In this document: positions 7,280 to 16,300 of the stretch, piece after piece | Layout of the letters: each line of letters starts with the position of its first letter | Numbering within the stretch: position 1 is the stretch's first letter | DNA from: Planotetraspora silvatica | GTDB taxonomy: Bacteria; Actinomycetota; Actinomycetes; Streptosporangiales; Streptosporangiaceae | Direction of reading: 5' to 3' | Length of the DNA stretch: 64,000 nt | NCBI RefSeq assembly: GCF_016863315.1 | Contig: NZ_BOOQ01000006.1 | Location: forward strand, 1 to 64,000 | Program-made: the position numbers and the translations under genes | The notes under the pieces: generated by a model | Seen by the model: only the letters and a program-made list of their open reading frames with translations | What the model was told of the DNA's origin: nothing | Databases searched by the model: none

Positions 7280-9073
7280 CTACTTCCCGGTGTCTCCGCA
7301 GTTCGGCGCGCAGAGGCGGCGGGCGATGCCCTTCAGGAAGATGTTGCGGATCTCGAGGACCGTCTGCGGGAAGTACGCCGTTCCGCCGGTGGCCTTCGCG
7401 ATCGAGTTCATCTGCTTGCGGTTCTCGTCCTTCGTGGTGTTGAACGAGATGATCAGGATGCTGACCGGCTTCTTCGGGTCGTAAGCCTGCTTGAGCTTCT
7501 GCAGGATCTCGGGGTTGGAGATGCCGCCGTTCGGGTCGTCGTTCCCGACGCCGTCGGTGAACAGGATGATCGTGTTGACCTTGTCCGGCTCGTAGTCCTT
7601 CGACATCTTCTGGTAGGCCGCCCAGAGGGTGTCGTTGAGGCCGGTGTTGCCGGTCGGGATCGCCTTGGACGCCTGGAGGGCCTGCTCGATGAGGGTGCGC
7701 CGGGTGACCCCGTTGCTCTGCTGGGCGAGCGGGCCGATCGGCACGATCTGCTTCCAGTCGACGCCCTTGCCGCGGAGGTTGTCGGAGAAGGCCCAGATGC
7801 CGAGCTCGGCCTTGTCGGGGAAGAGCTTCAGCCCCTCGATTCCGACGCCCGAGATGGCCTGCATGCGGGTGGTGCCGGACTTGTCGGCCGGCAGGGCCAT
7901 GGTGCCCGAGATGTCGATCAGAGCGAGGATCTTGGTCCCCAGCTTGATCTGCTGCCACGCCTGGGCGAGCTGCGTGATGGTCGCGGCGTTGGGAAGGGGC
8001 AGTTCCGCCGGCTTCTTCGCGTTCACGCCGTGCTCGGCCGTGAGCAGGTCGCCGCCCTTGCCGTCCGGCGTGCGGAAGCCGAACTCCTGCACGGTCTGGC
8101 GGCCCTTCGCGGAGGTGACCTGCGCGGAGAAGGCCTCGGCGGCCTTGCGCAGCCCGGCGTCCTTGGTCGTGATGATGATCGGGTAGTCCAGGCTGACCGT
8201 GCCCTCCGCCGGGTAGAGCGCGACGGCGGGGTTGCTCGGGGTCTTGTTGGTGTTGAACGCCCAGACCGCCTGCTCGGAGGCGATGCCGACGGGAGTGCGG
8301 GCCGCCGTCTTCGTCAGCGTGGCGAACATGCTGTCGGACGACGGCACCGTGGACTCCGACAACTGCCGGAGCACGCCGACGAGGACGTCCTCGCTGCCGC
8401 CCGCGCTCTTCAGCACGTTCGCGCCGGCGAGCAGCGCGCCGAGGCCCGCCGCGTTCTGCGTCGGGTCGAGCGCGAGCACGCGGACCTTCTTGGCGAGGCC
8501 GTCCGGGTTCGCGGCGTTGGCCGCGCTCAGCAGGCCCGTCCAGCTCGCCGGACTGAAGGCCGACTTGAGCTTCGAGGCCCCGGCCTTCGACGCCGTCAGC
8601 ACGACGGGGGAGTCCGCGGCGCTGCCGGACGGCTTCACCGCGGGGCCGCCCGACTTGGCGAGCCCGGCGAGCCACAGGCTGGAGTCGGGGATCCACACGG
8701 CGGGGTTCAGCTTGGCGCTGGTCGGGCCGGTGCCCGACATCGCGTTGGCGACGTCGGCCGAACTCGCCGCCGTGACGGTGACGGCCACACATTGCCCGTC
8801 GACCGACGGAGGGGAGGTCTTCGCGATCTTCTCGACCGCCGGCTGGATGTCGGGGGACGCCACGACCGACAGGGCGATCTTGTCCCCGCCGCTGGTGCAG
8901 CCGGGACTCTTGTTCAGGAGTACGTACGCGGCCACGCCGCAGAGGACGGCCAACGCGACCGCGCCTGCCAGGGGGACGAACACCCTGCCCCGGCTGGCAC
9001 GCCGGCGTGGTGGCGGATCGTTGTACGCGTCGAAGCCGCCATCGAGTTCGTCATTGCGGTGACGTCCGCCCAT
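7280..9073 (-). CDS. Membrane-anchored substrate-binding / von Willebrand factor A domain protein
   Basis: A 597-residue surface protein. A basic cytoplasmic N-terminus precedes one membrane anchor (about 31-54). Residues about 60-370 look like a type II periplasmic-binding-protein fold (SPDIQPAVEKIA, AEGTVSLDYPIIITTKD), and a VWA domain fills the C-terminus with metal-ion site D387-I-S389-G-T391 and a later FTDGVGNDD loop. It probably binds a ligand or protein partner outside the membrane; no permease or ATPase is nearby, so it is not an ordinary ABC transporter component. ATG 9073 was chosen because it starts just ahead of the charged segment. It ends before the hairpin at 7207-7237. Confidence 0.88.
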   Translation of the reverse strand: MGGRHRNDELDGGFDAYNDPPPRRRASRGRVFVPLAGAVALAVLCGVAAYVLLNKSPGCTSGGDKIALSVVASPDIQPAVEKIAKTSPPSVDGQCVAVTVTAASSADVANAMSGTGPTSAKLNPAVWIPDSSLWLAGLAKSGGPAVKPSGSAADSPVVLTASKAGASKLKSAFSPASWTGLLSAANAANPDGLAKKVRVLALDPTQNAAGLGALLAGANVLKSAGGSEDVLVGVLRQLSESTVPSSDSMFATLTKTAARTPVGIASEQAVWAFNTNKTPSNPAVALYPAEGTVSLDYPIIITTKDAGLRKAAEAFSAQVTSAKGRQTVQEFGFRTPDGKGGDLLTAEHGVNAKKPAELPLPNAATITQLAQAWQQIKLGTKILALIDISGTMALPADKSGTTRMQAISGVGIEGLKLFPDKAELGIWAFSDNLRGKGVDWKQIVPIGPLAQQSNGVTRRTLIEQALQASKAIPTGNTGLNDTLWAAYQKMSKDYEPDKVNTIILFTDGVGNDDPNGGISNPEILQKLKQAYDPKKPVSILIISFNTTKDENRKQMNSIAKATGGTAYFPQTVLEIRNIFLKGIARRLCAPNCGDTGK

Positions 9074-9208
9074 GGTGCCCTCTTTGGAGTCGATTGGCTC
9101 CCGACGGTACGCGTCTCTGCGGCACCATTTAGGGAGATTCACCTGAATGCTTACGGAACGATACTGGTTAGGCCAAGTCTGGCAAAACGCCGGTCTTGGT
9201 GCAGTGAT

Positions 9209-9220
9209 TACGAAAAGTCA
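9209..9220 (-). promoter_or_regulatory. Shared 12-bp upstream motif, copy 2
   Basis: TGACTTTTCGTA on the minus strand, 136 bp upstream of the VWA gene start, identical to the copy at 1480-1491 upstream of the Ser/Thr kinase gene. Confidence 0.3.
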
Positions 9221-9250
9221 TGGTAAAGACTCATCATGTAAACTAACTTG

Positions 9251-9286
9251 CGATACATCTTGACTGGGGGCAAACGCGATGTATCG
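9251..9286. promoter_or_regulatory. Inverted repeat around a -35-like box
   Basis: CGATACATC (9251-9259) and GATGTATCG (9278-9286) are perfect 9-bp arms. A TTGACT hexamer (9260-9265) sits just inside the left arm. The site lies 28 bp upstream of the next plus-strand gene and probably is its operator/promoter. Confidence 0.45.
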
Positions 9287-9313
9287 TGAGGCGCAGAGGG
9301 CTAGGGGGCGCAG

Positions 9314-9751
9314 GTGGCGGCGGTCATGGACGGCGAGGTCGGCGAAACGGTGAGCGCGGCGACCCTCACGTCGTCCCGTGAGTGGCCCGGAGACCTCGTT
9401 CTCATCGAGTTCGCCGAACCGGGTTGCCCGGCCGAAGTCAGGCGGCGGTTGCGCGAGCTCACCTGCCTGCGGGGGATCGTGATGACGGGCCGGATCGGCC
9501 GGGCGTGGACCGATCCCGGCGGTGGGCCGGCCCTGGCGCGGGCGTTCCGCTCTCTCGGGTTCGACCTCGCGGTCGTCACCCTCCAGTGGCGGCGGGACCG
9601 GCCGTTCCAGGCCGTCCGGCCCTCATGTACGGCCACCGCGGACAGCCCGGCCACGATCGCGTGCTCGGCCGCCACCGGCAACGGCATCCTGACCAAGATG
9701 ATCGTCGTGACGGCGGACCCCGGCACGCCGGGCGCGGCCCGGCAGTCCTGA
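9314..9751 (+). CDS. Hypothetical protein
   Basis: A 145-residue protein of unknown function, starting with GTG 9314 (possibly ATG 9326). Codon third positions are strongly G/C in this frame, which favours it over the opposing minus-strand frame. There is no signal peptide or membrane span. The sequence has a short hydrophobic strand (DLVLIEFAEPGC) and two isolated cysteines, but no motif I recognise. It is preceded by an inverted repeat at 9251-9286 that could be an operator and followed 119 bp later by a TrmH-family methyltransferase gene on the same strand. Confidence 0.6.
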   Translation: MAAVMDGEVGETVSAATLTSSREWPGDLVLIEFAEPGCPAEVRRRLRELTCLRGIVMTGRIGRAWTDPGGGPALARAFRSLGFDLAVVTLQWRRDRPFQAVRPSCTATADSPATIACSAATGNGILTKMIVVTADPGTPGAARQS

Positions 9752-9870
9752 TCCACCCTGATCCGTGTGCCGCGGGCGGCAGAGGGCACGGCCTGTGCGG
9801 GCGGAAGCCGGCCGTCGGGGGATCGCCCGCGGATGGCGGCGACGTGTCGCGCACGCCGTACCCTTGGCGC

Positions 9871-10716
9871 GTGGTCATCCCGGTCGAAGACGCCGCCGAT
9901 CCCCGTCTGGCGGACTACACGCGGCTACGCGACGTCGACCTGCGCAAGAGCCTTGAAGGTGCGCGGGGGCTGTTCCTCGCCGAGGGGGAGAAGGTCATCA
10001 GGCGGGCGGTGGCCGCCGGGCATCCGGTGCGCTCGGTGCTGACCACCGCCAAGTGGCTCGGCCACCTCGCGGACGTGATCGAAGGCGTCACCGTCTACCT
10101 GGTCTCCGACGAGGTCATGGAGGGCGTCACCGGCTTCCAGGTCCATCGCGGAGCGCTCGCGTCGATGGAACGCCTCACCCCGCCGTCGGTCGCCGATGTC
10201 ATCTCCGGCCGTGCACTCGCCGGAGGGACGGAGCCGGAGGGCCGGGGGAGGACGCCCCGCCGGATCGTTGTGCTGGAGGACCTGGTCGACCATGGGAACG
10301 TCGGAGCCATCTTCCGCTGCGCCGCGGCCCTGGGCGTCGACGCCGTGGTCCTGTCGCCCCGCTGCGCCGACCCTCTCTACCGGAGGTCGGTGAAGGTGTC
10401 GATGGGCGCGGTGTTCGCCGTTCCGTACGCCCGGATGGCCGACTGGCACGACGGGCTCGCCGAGATCCGCGCGGAGGGGTTCCAACTGCTGGCTCTGACG
10501 CCCGACCGGGCGGCCGTGCCGATGGACGACGTGCCGCTCGGCGACCGCGTCGCCCTCATGCTCGGCTCGGAGGGCGACGGCCTGTCCTCTCACTGGCTGC
10601 ACGAGGCCGACCACCCCGTCCGCATCCCGATGAGCGAGACGGCGATGGACCTCGGGGTCGACTCGCTGAACGTCGTGGCCGCCGCCGCCATCGCCTGTCA
10701 CAGCCTGGTGCGCTGA
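9871..10716 (+). CDS. TrmH-family (SPOUT) RNA 2'-O-ribose methyltransferase
   Basis: A 281-residue protein with an N-terminal RNA-binding domain (LRKSLEGARGLFLAEGEKVIRRA, about 20-45) and a C-terminal SPOUT domain with the deep trefoil-knot motifs: motif 1 with N143 in HGNVGAIFRCAAALG, motif 2 LGSEGDGLS (231-239), and motif 3 SLNVVAAAAIA (N267). It transfers methyl from S-adenosylmethionine to ribose 2'-OH of rRNA or tRNA; the target nucleotide cannot be told. The GTG start at 9871 matches the family N-terminus, but no clear ribosome site is seen. Its last 17 bp, with the stop, recur 24 bp downstream. Confidence 0.9.
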   Translation: MVIPVEDAADPRLADYTRLRDVDLRKSLEGARGLFLAEGEKVIRRAVAAGHPVRSVLTTAKWLGHLADVIEGVTVYLVSDEVMEGVTGFQVHRGALASMERLTPPSVADVISGRALAGGTEPEGRGRTPRRIVVLEDLVDHGNVGAIFRCAAALGVDAVVLSPRCADPLYRRSVKVSMGAVFAVPYARMADWHDGLAEIRAEGFQLLALTPDRAAVPMDDVPLGDRVALMLGSEGDGLSSHWLHEADHPVRIPMSETAMDLGVDSLNVVAAAAIACHSLVR

Positions 10717-10741
10717 CGTACGAACAGCCTGGTGCGCTGAC
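10700..10741 (+). repeat. 18-bp direct repeat spanning the TrmH stop codon
   Basis: ACAGCCTGGTGCGCTGAC occurs at 10700-10717 and again at 10724-10741. The first copy encodes the protein's last residues and stop. It looks like a small tandem duplication of 24 bp at the gene end. Confidence 0.8.
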
Positions 10742-10771
10742 TGCCCGGGAACGTTCCGCGTTCCCGGGCAG
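10741..10771. terminator. Bidirectional hairpin terminator
   Basis: Perfect 12-bp stem CTGCCCGGGAAC (10741-10752) / GTTCCCGGGCAG (10760-10771), 7-nt loop, located between the convergent methyltransferase and carboxypeptidase genes. Confidence 0.75.
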
Positions 10772-10792
10772 TCGCCGTAGAGGTCTGCGGGC

Positions 10793-11719
10793 CTATGCCT
10801 TCTTGGCCGCCGCCACCTGCGCGCCGGCCCATTGGAGGAGCTTGCGGGCGGAGGTGAAGCGGGCCGCGTCGGACTTGTCGCCCAGGACGGCGCCGACGAT
10901 CGTGTGACCACTCTTCACCTGCGCGAACGTGAGGCAGTAGCCGGCCTTCGCCGTGTAGCCGGTCTTCAGGCCGATCGCGCCCTCGCTGAGCAGCTTGTTC
11001 GTGTTGGTCCACGTGTGCTTGCGGTGGACCTTCGTCGCCGGAGTCGTGTACTTCTTGACCTTGATGATCGTCGACAGGGTCGGCGTCTTCAGAATGGTCT
11101 GCGCCAGCTTCGTCTGGTCGCGCGCCGTCGAGTACGACTTGGTCGAGGTGAGGCCGTCCGCGTTGGCGTAGCGGGTGTCCTTCAGCCCGAGCGCCTTGGC
11201 GGCGTCGTTCATCCTGGCGACGAACTTGGTCTTACCCGGGCCGTACTTCACGGCCAGCGCGTTCGCCGCGTCGGCAGCGGAGGGGAGCATCAGGGCGTAG
11301 AGCAGATCCCGGACGTACAGCCGCTCACCCGCCTTGAAGCCGCCTCCGGTCGCGCCGTGGGACGAGGCCCACTGGATGTCGGCCTTGCTGATCGTGACGA
11401 TGTCGTTCAGCTTGGCCCGCTTCAGCACGACGTAGGCGGTCATGAGCTTGGTCACGCTGGCGATCTGCACGCGGGTGGCCGATGACTTGGACACCAGGGC
11501 CTTGCCGGTGGTCGCGTCGATCACGTACGCCCGGAGGGCGGTGATCGACGGAGGCGCCGCGACCGCAGCTGCCTTTGTGGGAACCGCCGTCGCGGGGATG
11601 GCTACGGATACGGTCGCCGCGGTGGTGCTCACGGGCACGGTCGCCGCGGCCGCGGCCGTGCCCACCGATCCTGTGGCAAGAATGGCGGCTGTCAACGCGC
11701 CGATGATTCTTATACGCAT
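10793..11719 (-). CDS. D-alanyl-D-alanine carboxypeptidase (PBP5/S11 family)
   Basis: A 308-residue secreted penicillin-binding protein that removes the terminal D-Ala of peptidoglycan stem peptides. A signal peptide covers about residues 1-26, followed by an Ala/Thr/Val-rich linker to about 55. The active-site triad is visible: SVTK (S88, K91), KTG (252-254), and in place of SxN the sequence SAA (147-149) followed by DAAN. Many actinobacterial relatives also vary at this Asn. ATG 11719 is chosen; GTG 11725 is in frame and possible. It shares a terminator hairpin with the convergent methyltransferase gene. Confidence 0.93.
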   Translation of the reverse strand: MRIRIIGALTAAILATGSVGTAAAAATVPVSTTAATVSVAIPATAVPTKAAAVAAPPSITALRAYVIDATTGKALVSKSSATRVQIASVTKLMTAYVVLKRAKLNDIVTISKADIQWASSHGATGGGFKAGERLYVRDLLYALMLPSAADAANALAVKYGPGKTKFVARMNDAAKALGLKDTRYANADGLTSTKSYSTARDQTKLAQTILKTPTLSTIIKVKKYTTPATKVHRKHTWTNTNKLLSEGAIGLKTGYTAKAGYCLTFAQVKSGHTIVGAVLGDKSDAARFTSARKLLQWAGAQVAAAKKA

Positions 11720-11785
11720 CCGCACATGATCGCATGATTGGCAATCTTGAAAGGTTGCTATTTAAAGGCGCTATGGAGTGAATCG

Positions 11786-12283
11786 TCAGGATGCCGTCGT
11801 CATGTTTCTGCGCCGTCTCCATGCGAGAAAGGCCGCCGCGGCTGCGGCGAGGACCCCGAGCAGCCCGACGGCGAGGACCGGCGACGCGGCGACCAGTCGC
11901 ACCCAGGTCCAGATGAGCGAGTAGAGCCCGAACGTCGTCACGGGCACCCACGTCAGGCAGCCGAGCGCGCTGGCGACCAGGTACCACCGGTAGTCGACGC
12001 GCAGTGCTCCCGCGACCCAGGGCAGCGTGTGCCGCAGGCCGGGGATCCAGAAGCAGCCGTAGACGGCGAGCGCGCCCCACCTGCGCACGATTCCCTCGAC
12101 CCGGGCGATCCGCTGCTGCCCGATCTTCCTGCCCATGCGTGACCGGTAGAGGGCCTCACCGAGTCTGTGGCCGATCCAGTAATAGGCCTGGAACGCGCCG
12201 AACAGGGCGGCCGCGCCGATCGCGACGACGAGCCACAGGGGCAGGCCGAGTATCGAGGCCCCCAGGGGGTCGGGGATCCGCAC
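11786..12283 (-). CDS. VTT-domain (DedA-like) membrane protein
   Basis: A 165-residue integral membrane protein with about four hydrophobic segments. The central motif FWIPGLRHTLPWVAGALRVDYRWYLVASALG matches the F-x-PG-x-R...AG signature of the DedA/VTT family, which are proton-coupled half-transporters implicated in lipid scrambling and envelope homeostasis. It is shorter than typical DedA proteins (about 200), mostly at the N-terminus. GTG 12283 is the only good start. It lies 66 bp upstream of the carboxypeptidase gene on the same strand; both act on the envelope, but co-transcription is not proven. Confidence 0.8.
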   Translation of the reverse strand: MRIPDPLGASILGLPLWLVVAIGAAALFGAFQAYYWIGHRLGEALYRSRMGRKIGQQRIARVEGIVRRWGALAVYGCFWIPGLRHTLPWVAGALRVDYRWYLVASALGCLTWVPVTTFGLYSLIWTWVRLVAASPVLAVGLLGVLAAAAAAFLAWRRRRNMTTAS

Positions 12284-12409
12284 CGGCCACCACCGCCCTT
12301 TCTGAGGTCAGGCTTACCTTACCGCCGGGTTCGGTCGCCCCTGCAAGCCGCCGTCAAGCGCCGGTCAACCGTTCGGCCTGAATGTGGGGGTGGAAGGAAG
12401 GGGAGGCCG

Positions 12410-12997
12410 ATGAGTCCGCGAAGCAGTGTGATGCCGATCGTGGCGAGCGGCACCGTGAACATGGCGAAGCTGCTGATCGCCACCATGGCGGTGGCCGGCG
12501 CGTACGTGGGGGCGCAGGCGTCCCAGACCGAGCCCGGCGGTGTCCCGGCGATCTCGTCCACGGTGCCCTCGGCGCCCGCGAGGTCCACCGGGTCCACCGC
12601 CGCGGCGTCGGCGGCGTCCACGACAGGGGCCTTCGCGGACCGGCCCACCCGAGTGATGACCCTGACCACCCGCGCCGATGAGACGGACGCGGCCCCCAGG
12701 CCCGGCACGGTGGAGGTGACCATGACGCCCGGAGGCGCGGGATGCGAGCGGACCTACCGGGTGCGGACGGTGATCGGCTCCCCCGGCGCGGACACCTCGT
12801 ACGGCTGGCAGGTCCAGCGCTGGAACTCCGCGACAGGTGAGTGGCAGCCCTACTTCGCCAGCAGGAGCGGTTTCACGGGCGGCCCGCGGGCCGTCGAGTG
12901 GCGGCCGAGGATCTCTGGCAACCCCGGTCGCTACCGCGTGCGGCTCGACGTCGCCTCCCGCTCATACGAGAGTGCGACGTTCCAGATCACCTGCTGA
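12410..12997 (+). CDS. Secreted or membrane-anchored hypothetical protein
   Basis: A 195-residue protein with an uncleaved-looking signal sequence (about 17-36), then an Ala/Ser/Thr-rich linker to about 80 and a compact C-terminal domain with beta-strand spacing and two cysteines (CERTYRVRT and the final ITC), likely a disulfide-bonded beta-sandwich. The function is unknown. ATG 12410 follows a strong AAGGAAGGGGAGG site. The gene stops 26 bp before repeat array A, which fills the rest of the gap to the convergent regulator. Confidence 0.8.
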   Translation: MSPRSSVMPIVASGTVNMAKLLIATMAVAGAYVGAQASQTEPGGVPAISSTVPSAPARSTGSTAAASAASTTGAFADRPTRVMTLTTRADETDAAPRPGTVEVTMTPGGAGCERTYRVRTVIGSPGADTSYGWQVQRWNSATGEWQPYFASRSGFTGGPRAVEWRPRISGNPGRYRVRLDVASRSYESATFQITC

Positions 12998-13023
12998 CCA
13001 TGTGACCTCGGCCCTTTTGGGTG

Positions 13024-13377
13024 GTGATCATGCACAGGTTCTGCGAAGGGCCCATCCACAAGCCCAAACCCCCGCCGTGATCATGCACAGGTTCGGCGAA
13101 AGGCCCTTGACCTGCGGATCCCGAGTTCGTGATCATGCGCAGGTTCGGGGAATCACCCCACCACCAGGGCGCATTCACCGCGTGATCATGCAACGAGCCC
13201 GCCGCTGCATGATCACGGTCGTCATCGTCCGAGGTCGACAGCCCGATCTCCGAAAGCGCGCATGATCACGCTCACGGTTTGACCAGGTCACTCGGCAAGA
13301 GCCCGAATCCGTGCATGATCACGGGCTGGGTTTGTGCACGTCAACAGCACCTTCGCCGAACCTGTGCATGATCACGA
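13024..13377. repeat. Repeat array A: 53-bp-period motif in two opposed blocks (8 copies)
   Basis: Fills the 381-bp gap between two convergent genes. The best-conserved unit is GTGATCATGCAC followed by AGGTTCGGCGAA, about 24 bp. Plus-orientation copies start at 13024, 13077, 13129 and 13182; minus-orientation cores GCATGATCAC start at 13207, 13260, 13313 and 13366. Successive starts are 52-53 bp apart within each block. The two blocks meet at a hairpin (GTGATCATGCA 13182-13192 with TGCATGATCAC 13206-13216). Each unit holds two short palindromes, TGATCA and TTCG-N-CGAA. The last copy abuts the stop codon of the regulator gene. Array B (63080-63483) has the same design. Function unknown. Confidence 0.92.
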
Positions 13378-13378
13378 C

Positions 13379-16300
13379 TCAGGTGGGCAGGGACTGGCGG
13401 GCTTCGTCGATCCAGCGGGGGACGCCGACCCGCTCCGCCACCCCGAGGGCCGTCTCGTAGTGCTCACGGGCGGGCAGGCCGAGCCGTACGGCGAGATCTC
13501 CGAGAGTCCTGGCCACCGGCCACAGGGCGACCACGCCGGTTCCCGCTCCGGCGATGCGGTCGCGGAACGGCACGAGCTTCTCGTAGGCCTCCTTCATCCG
13601 ATCGGCGTCGTCGAGGAGCATCCCGGCGAGCGCCCGCCAGATGAGCGCGAGCTCGTAGAGGAAGTCGGTGCGCACCGGCTCCCGCCCGGTCGCGATGACC
13701 TGGGCGTCCTTCAGGTGGCCGGCGGACGCGAGCGCTACGGCGTAGGCGTCGAGCGTCCACTTGGCTCCCCGCTGGTGCGCCTCGGCGAGCGGCTCGGCCA
13801 TCTCGGCGGCGCGCCCGTCCACGAGGTGCAGGCAGAAGGTCGCGATCAGCGGCAGGTCCTGGCGGCCCTCCAGCATGCCCGCCCGGGCCGTCAGCCTGGC
13901 CGCGTTGCGGTAGGCCCGCTCGGCTTCCGCGTAGTCGCCGGTGATCATCAGGCGCTGTCCGGCGTACCAGGCGCCGACGGCGGCCGGGGCCGGCAGGTCG
14001 TACTGGCGTCCGAGCGACTCAGCCTCCGCCAGGTGCCCGTCTGCCTCGGCGAAGTCGCCGCGCGCCGCCGCGCATTCGAGCAGGACGAGGTGGGCCAGCG
14101 CCCGGACGGCGATCTGTCCTGATTCCGCGCCGACCCTGAGCAGTTCGCGGCCGATGGTCTCCCGCTCGTCGACCTGCGTCATCGTGTAGGACTGGCGCAG
14201 CCTGCCGCTGAGCGCCACCGCCAGCAGGGCCGGGTCGCCGCTCGACCGGGCCAGTTCCTCCGCCTCCAGCGACGCCTGGTATCCGCGCTGGGTGGCGGAG
14301 CCCTCCAGTTCGAGCGCCAGCGTGGCCAGCAGGCTCGCCCGCAACGACTGCTCGCCCGGAGGCAGCTCGACCAGGGCCTTCTCGGTGACGTCGACGATCT
14401 CCCAGGCGGTCCTGGTGAAGTCGCGGGCGATCCCCTTGTGCGGGACGGCGAGGGCCGCCGCGATCCGCGCCGTCAGCTCCATGTCGCCGAGCGGAAGGGC
14501 GACGTTCATGGCCTCCCGCCGCAGGCCGCGCGCGGCGGTCATGTCGCCGCCCAGGGCCAGCGCCCTGATGTGCCTGAGCTGAAGCTCCAGCCGCTCCCTG
14601 ACGGGGCCGTGTCCGCCGTGAGCGCGGTCGAGGGCGGTGACGGCCTGCTGCCACAACGACGCCGCCTCGCGATGCGCGAACCGACGCTCGGCCTGCTCGG
14701 CCGCCAGCCCGGCGTACCAGCCGGCCTTCGCCGCGCTGTCCGCGGTGCCCGCGGCGTCGTAGTGGTGGGCCATCGCCGCCACGTCGCCCGGATTGCGCCG
14801 CTCGATCACGGACGCCACGGCCGCGTGCAGCCGGGACCTGCGCAACCGCGAGGCATCGGAGTACAGGGTGTCCCTGACCAGGTCGTGGTCGAAGCGGAGG
14901 AGGCCGGTGCCCGGCTCGGTGACGAGCCCGGCGAGCAGCGCGGCCTCGACGGCGTCCACCACCGCGTCCTCGTCGCCCGAGACGTCGACCAGCACGTCGA
15001 CGTCGACGTCGCGCCCGATCACCGCCGCCTGGAGCAGCACCTGCTGCGCCCGCTCGGGTAGCCGGGCGATCCTCCGGCGCAGGACGTCGCGGACCCCGGA
15101 CGGCACCTCGGAGATGTCGGCCTCGGCCTCGAACAGGCGGACCGTCTCCTTGACGAAGAAGGGGTTGCCGCCGGCCCGCTCGACGATCGTGGTGACGACC
15201 TCGTCGTCCACGTCGTGCACACAGGTCGCCCTGACCAGCTCGGCCACCGACGCGTCGTCGAGCCCGTCGAGGCCCACCCGCACGGGCCCCAGCCTGGCCA
15301 GTGCCGCGAGCACGTCCTGCTGCTGGTCGTTCAGCTCGCCGTCACGGCAGGTCACGACCATCAGCACCCGGCTGGCGGCCAGCAGACTGGGCAGCGCGCG
15401 CAGCAGCGCGAGCGTCTGGTCGTCGGCCCAGTGCAGGTCCTCCAGGACGATCAGCAGTGGGGCCTCGCGCGCCACCGCCGACAGGTAGCCGCCGACCGCC
15501 CGGTGGAGGCGGAATCCACCCGACGCCTCGTCGTCTCCCGTGTCCGGCGCCGCGTCGTCGAGCAGGGGCGCCAGCAGGGCGGCGTATTCGCCCGCACCGC
15601 GCCGCGCGACCAGAGCCCGCAGCACCTCGACCCACGCCCAGCCGGGAGGTGTCGCGCTGCTGTCCGGGCAGCCGCCGGCGGCCGCGATCCAGCCGCCGTC
15701 TTCCAGCAGGCCGGACAACTGGCGGACGAGCGTCGTCTTGCCCGCGCCGGGGTCACCGTTGACGACGGCGACGGTGAACCGGCCTGCCCCGGCACGCGGC
15801 GCCGCGGCCCGCAACATGTCCAGTTCGCCGTCGCGGCCCATGAAGGGCTCGGGCTCCAGCGGAGGCAGGTCCACCGCCTCGAACGACCGGGGCGGCCAGG
15901 TCGCGCCGATCTCCGTGGTCCGGCGGGCCGCGGGTGCGGCGAGGTCGAGTGCGGGGTCCTGCGACAGGATGCCGGACTCCAGCTTCCGCAGCGCCGGGCC
16001 GGGGTCGATGCCGAGCTCGTCCGAGAGGATCGTGCGGGCCTTGCGGATCGCGGCGAGCGCGTCTCCCTGCCGCCCGCACCGGTAGAGCCCGAGCGCGAGC
16101 AGCCGCCAGCCCTCCTCGCGCAGGGCGTGCTCGGTGGTCATCGCCTCGAGGTCGGGAACGGTCTCGGCGTGCAGGCCCATCCGCAGCCCGGCGTCGGCGT
16201 GCCGTTCGCGGGCCACGAGCCGGAGTTCGCTCAGCCTGGCCACCTCCGCCTCGGCCCACGACTGGTCGGCGAAGCCGGAGTACGGCGTGCCCTGCCACAG

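Noticed and set aside
9301-9789. Minus-strand ORF opposite the unknown gene at 9314
   Set aside because: Third-position GC favours the plus-strand frame, and no ribosome site precedes the minus-strand start.
13024-13377. CRISPR array
   Set aside because: The motif recurs with about 24-bp repeats and 29-bp gaps, but orientation flips halfway, gaps are themselves semi-conserved, the repeats vary, and no cas genes are present.
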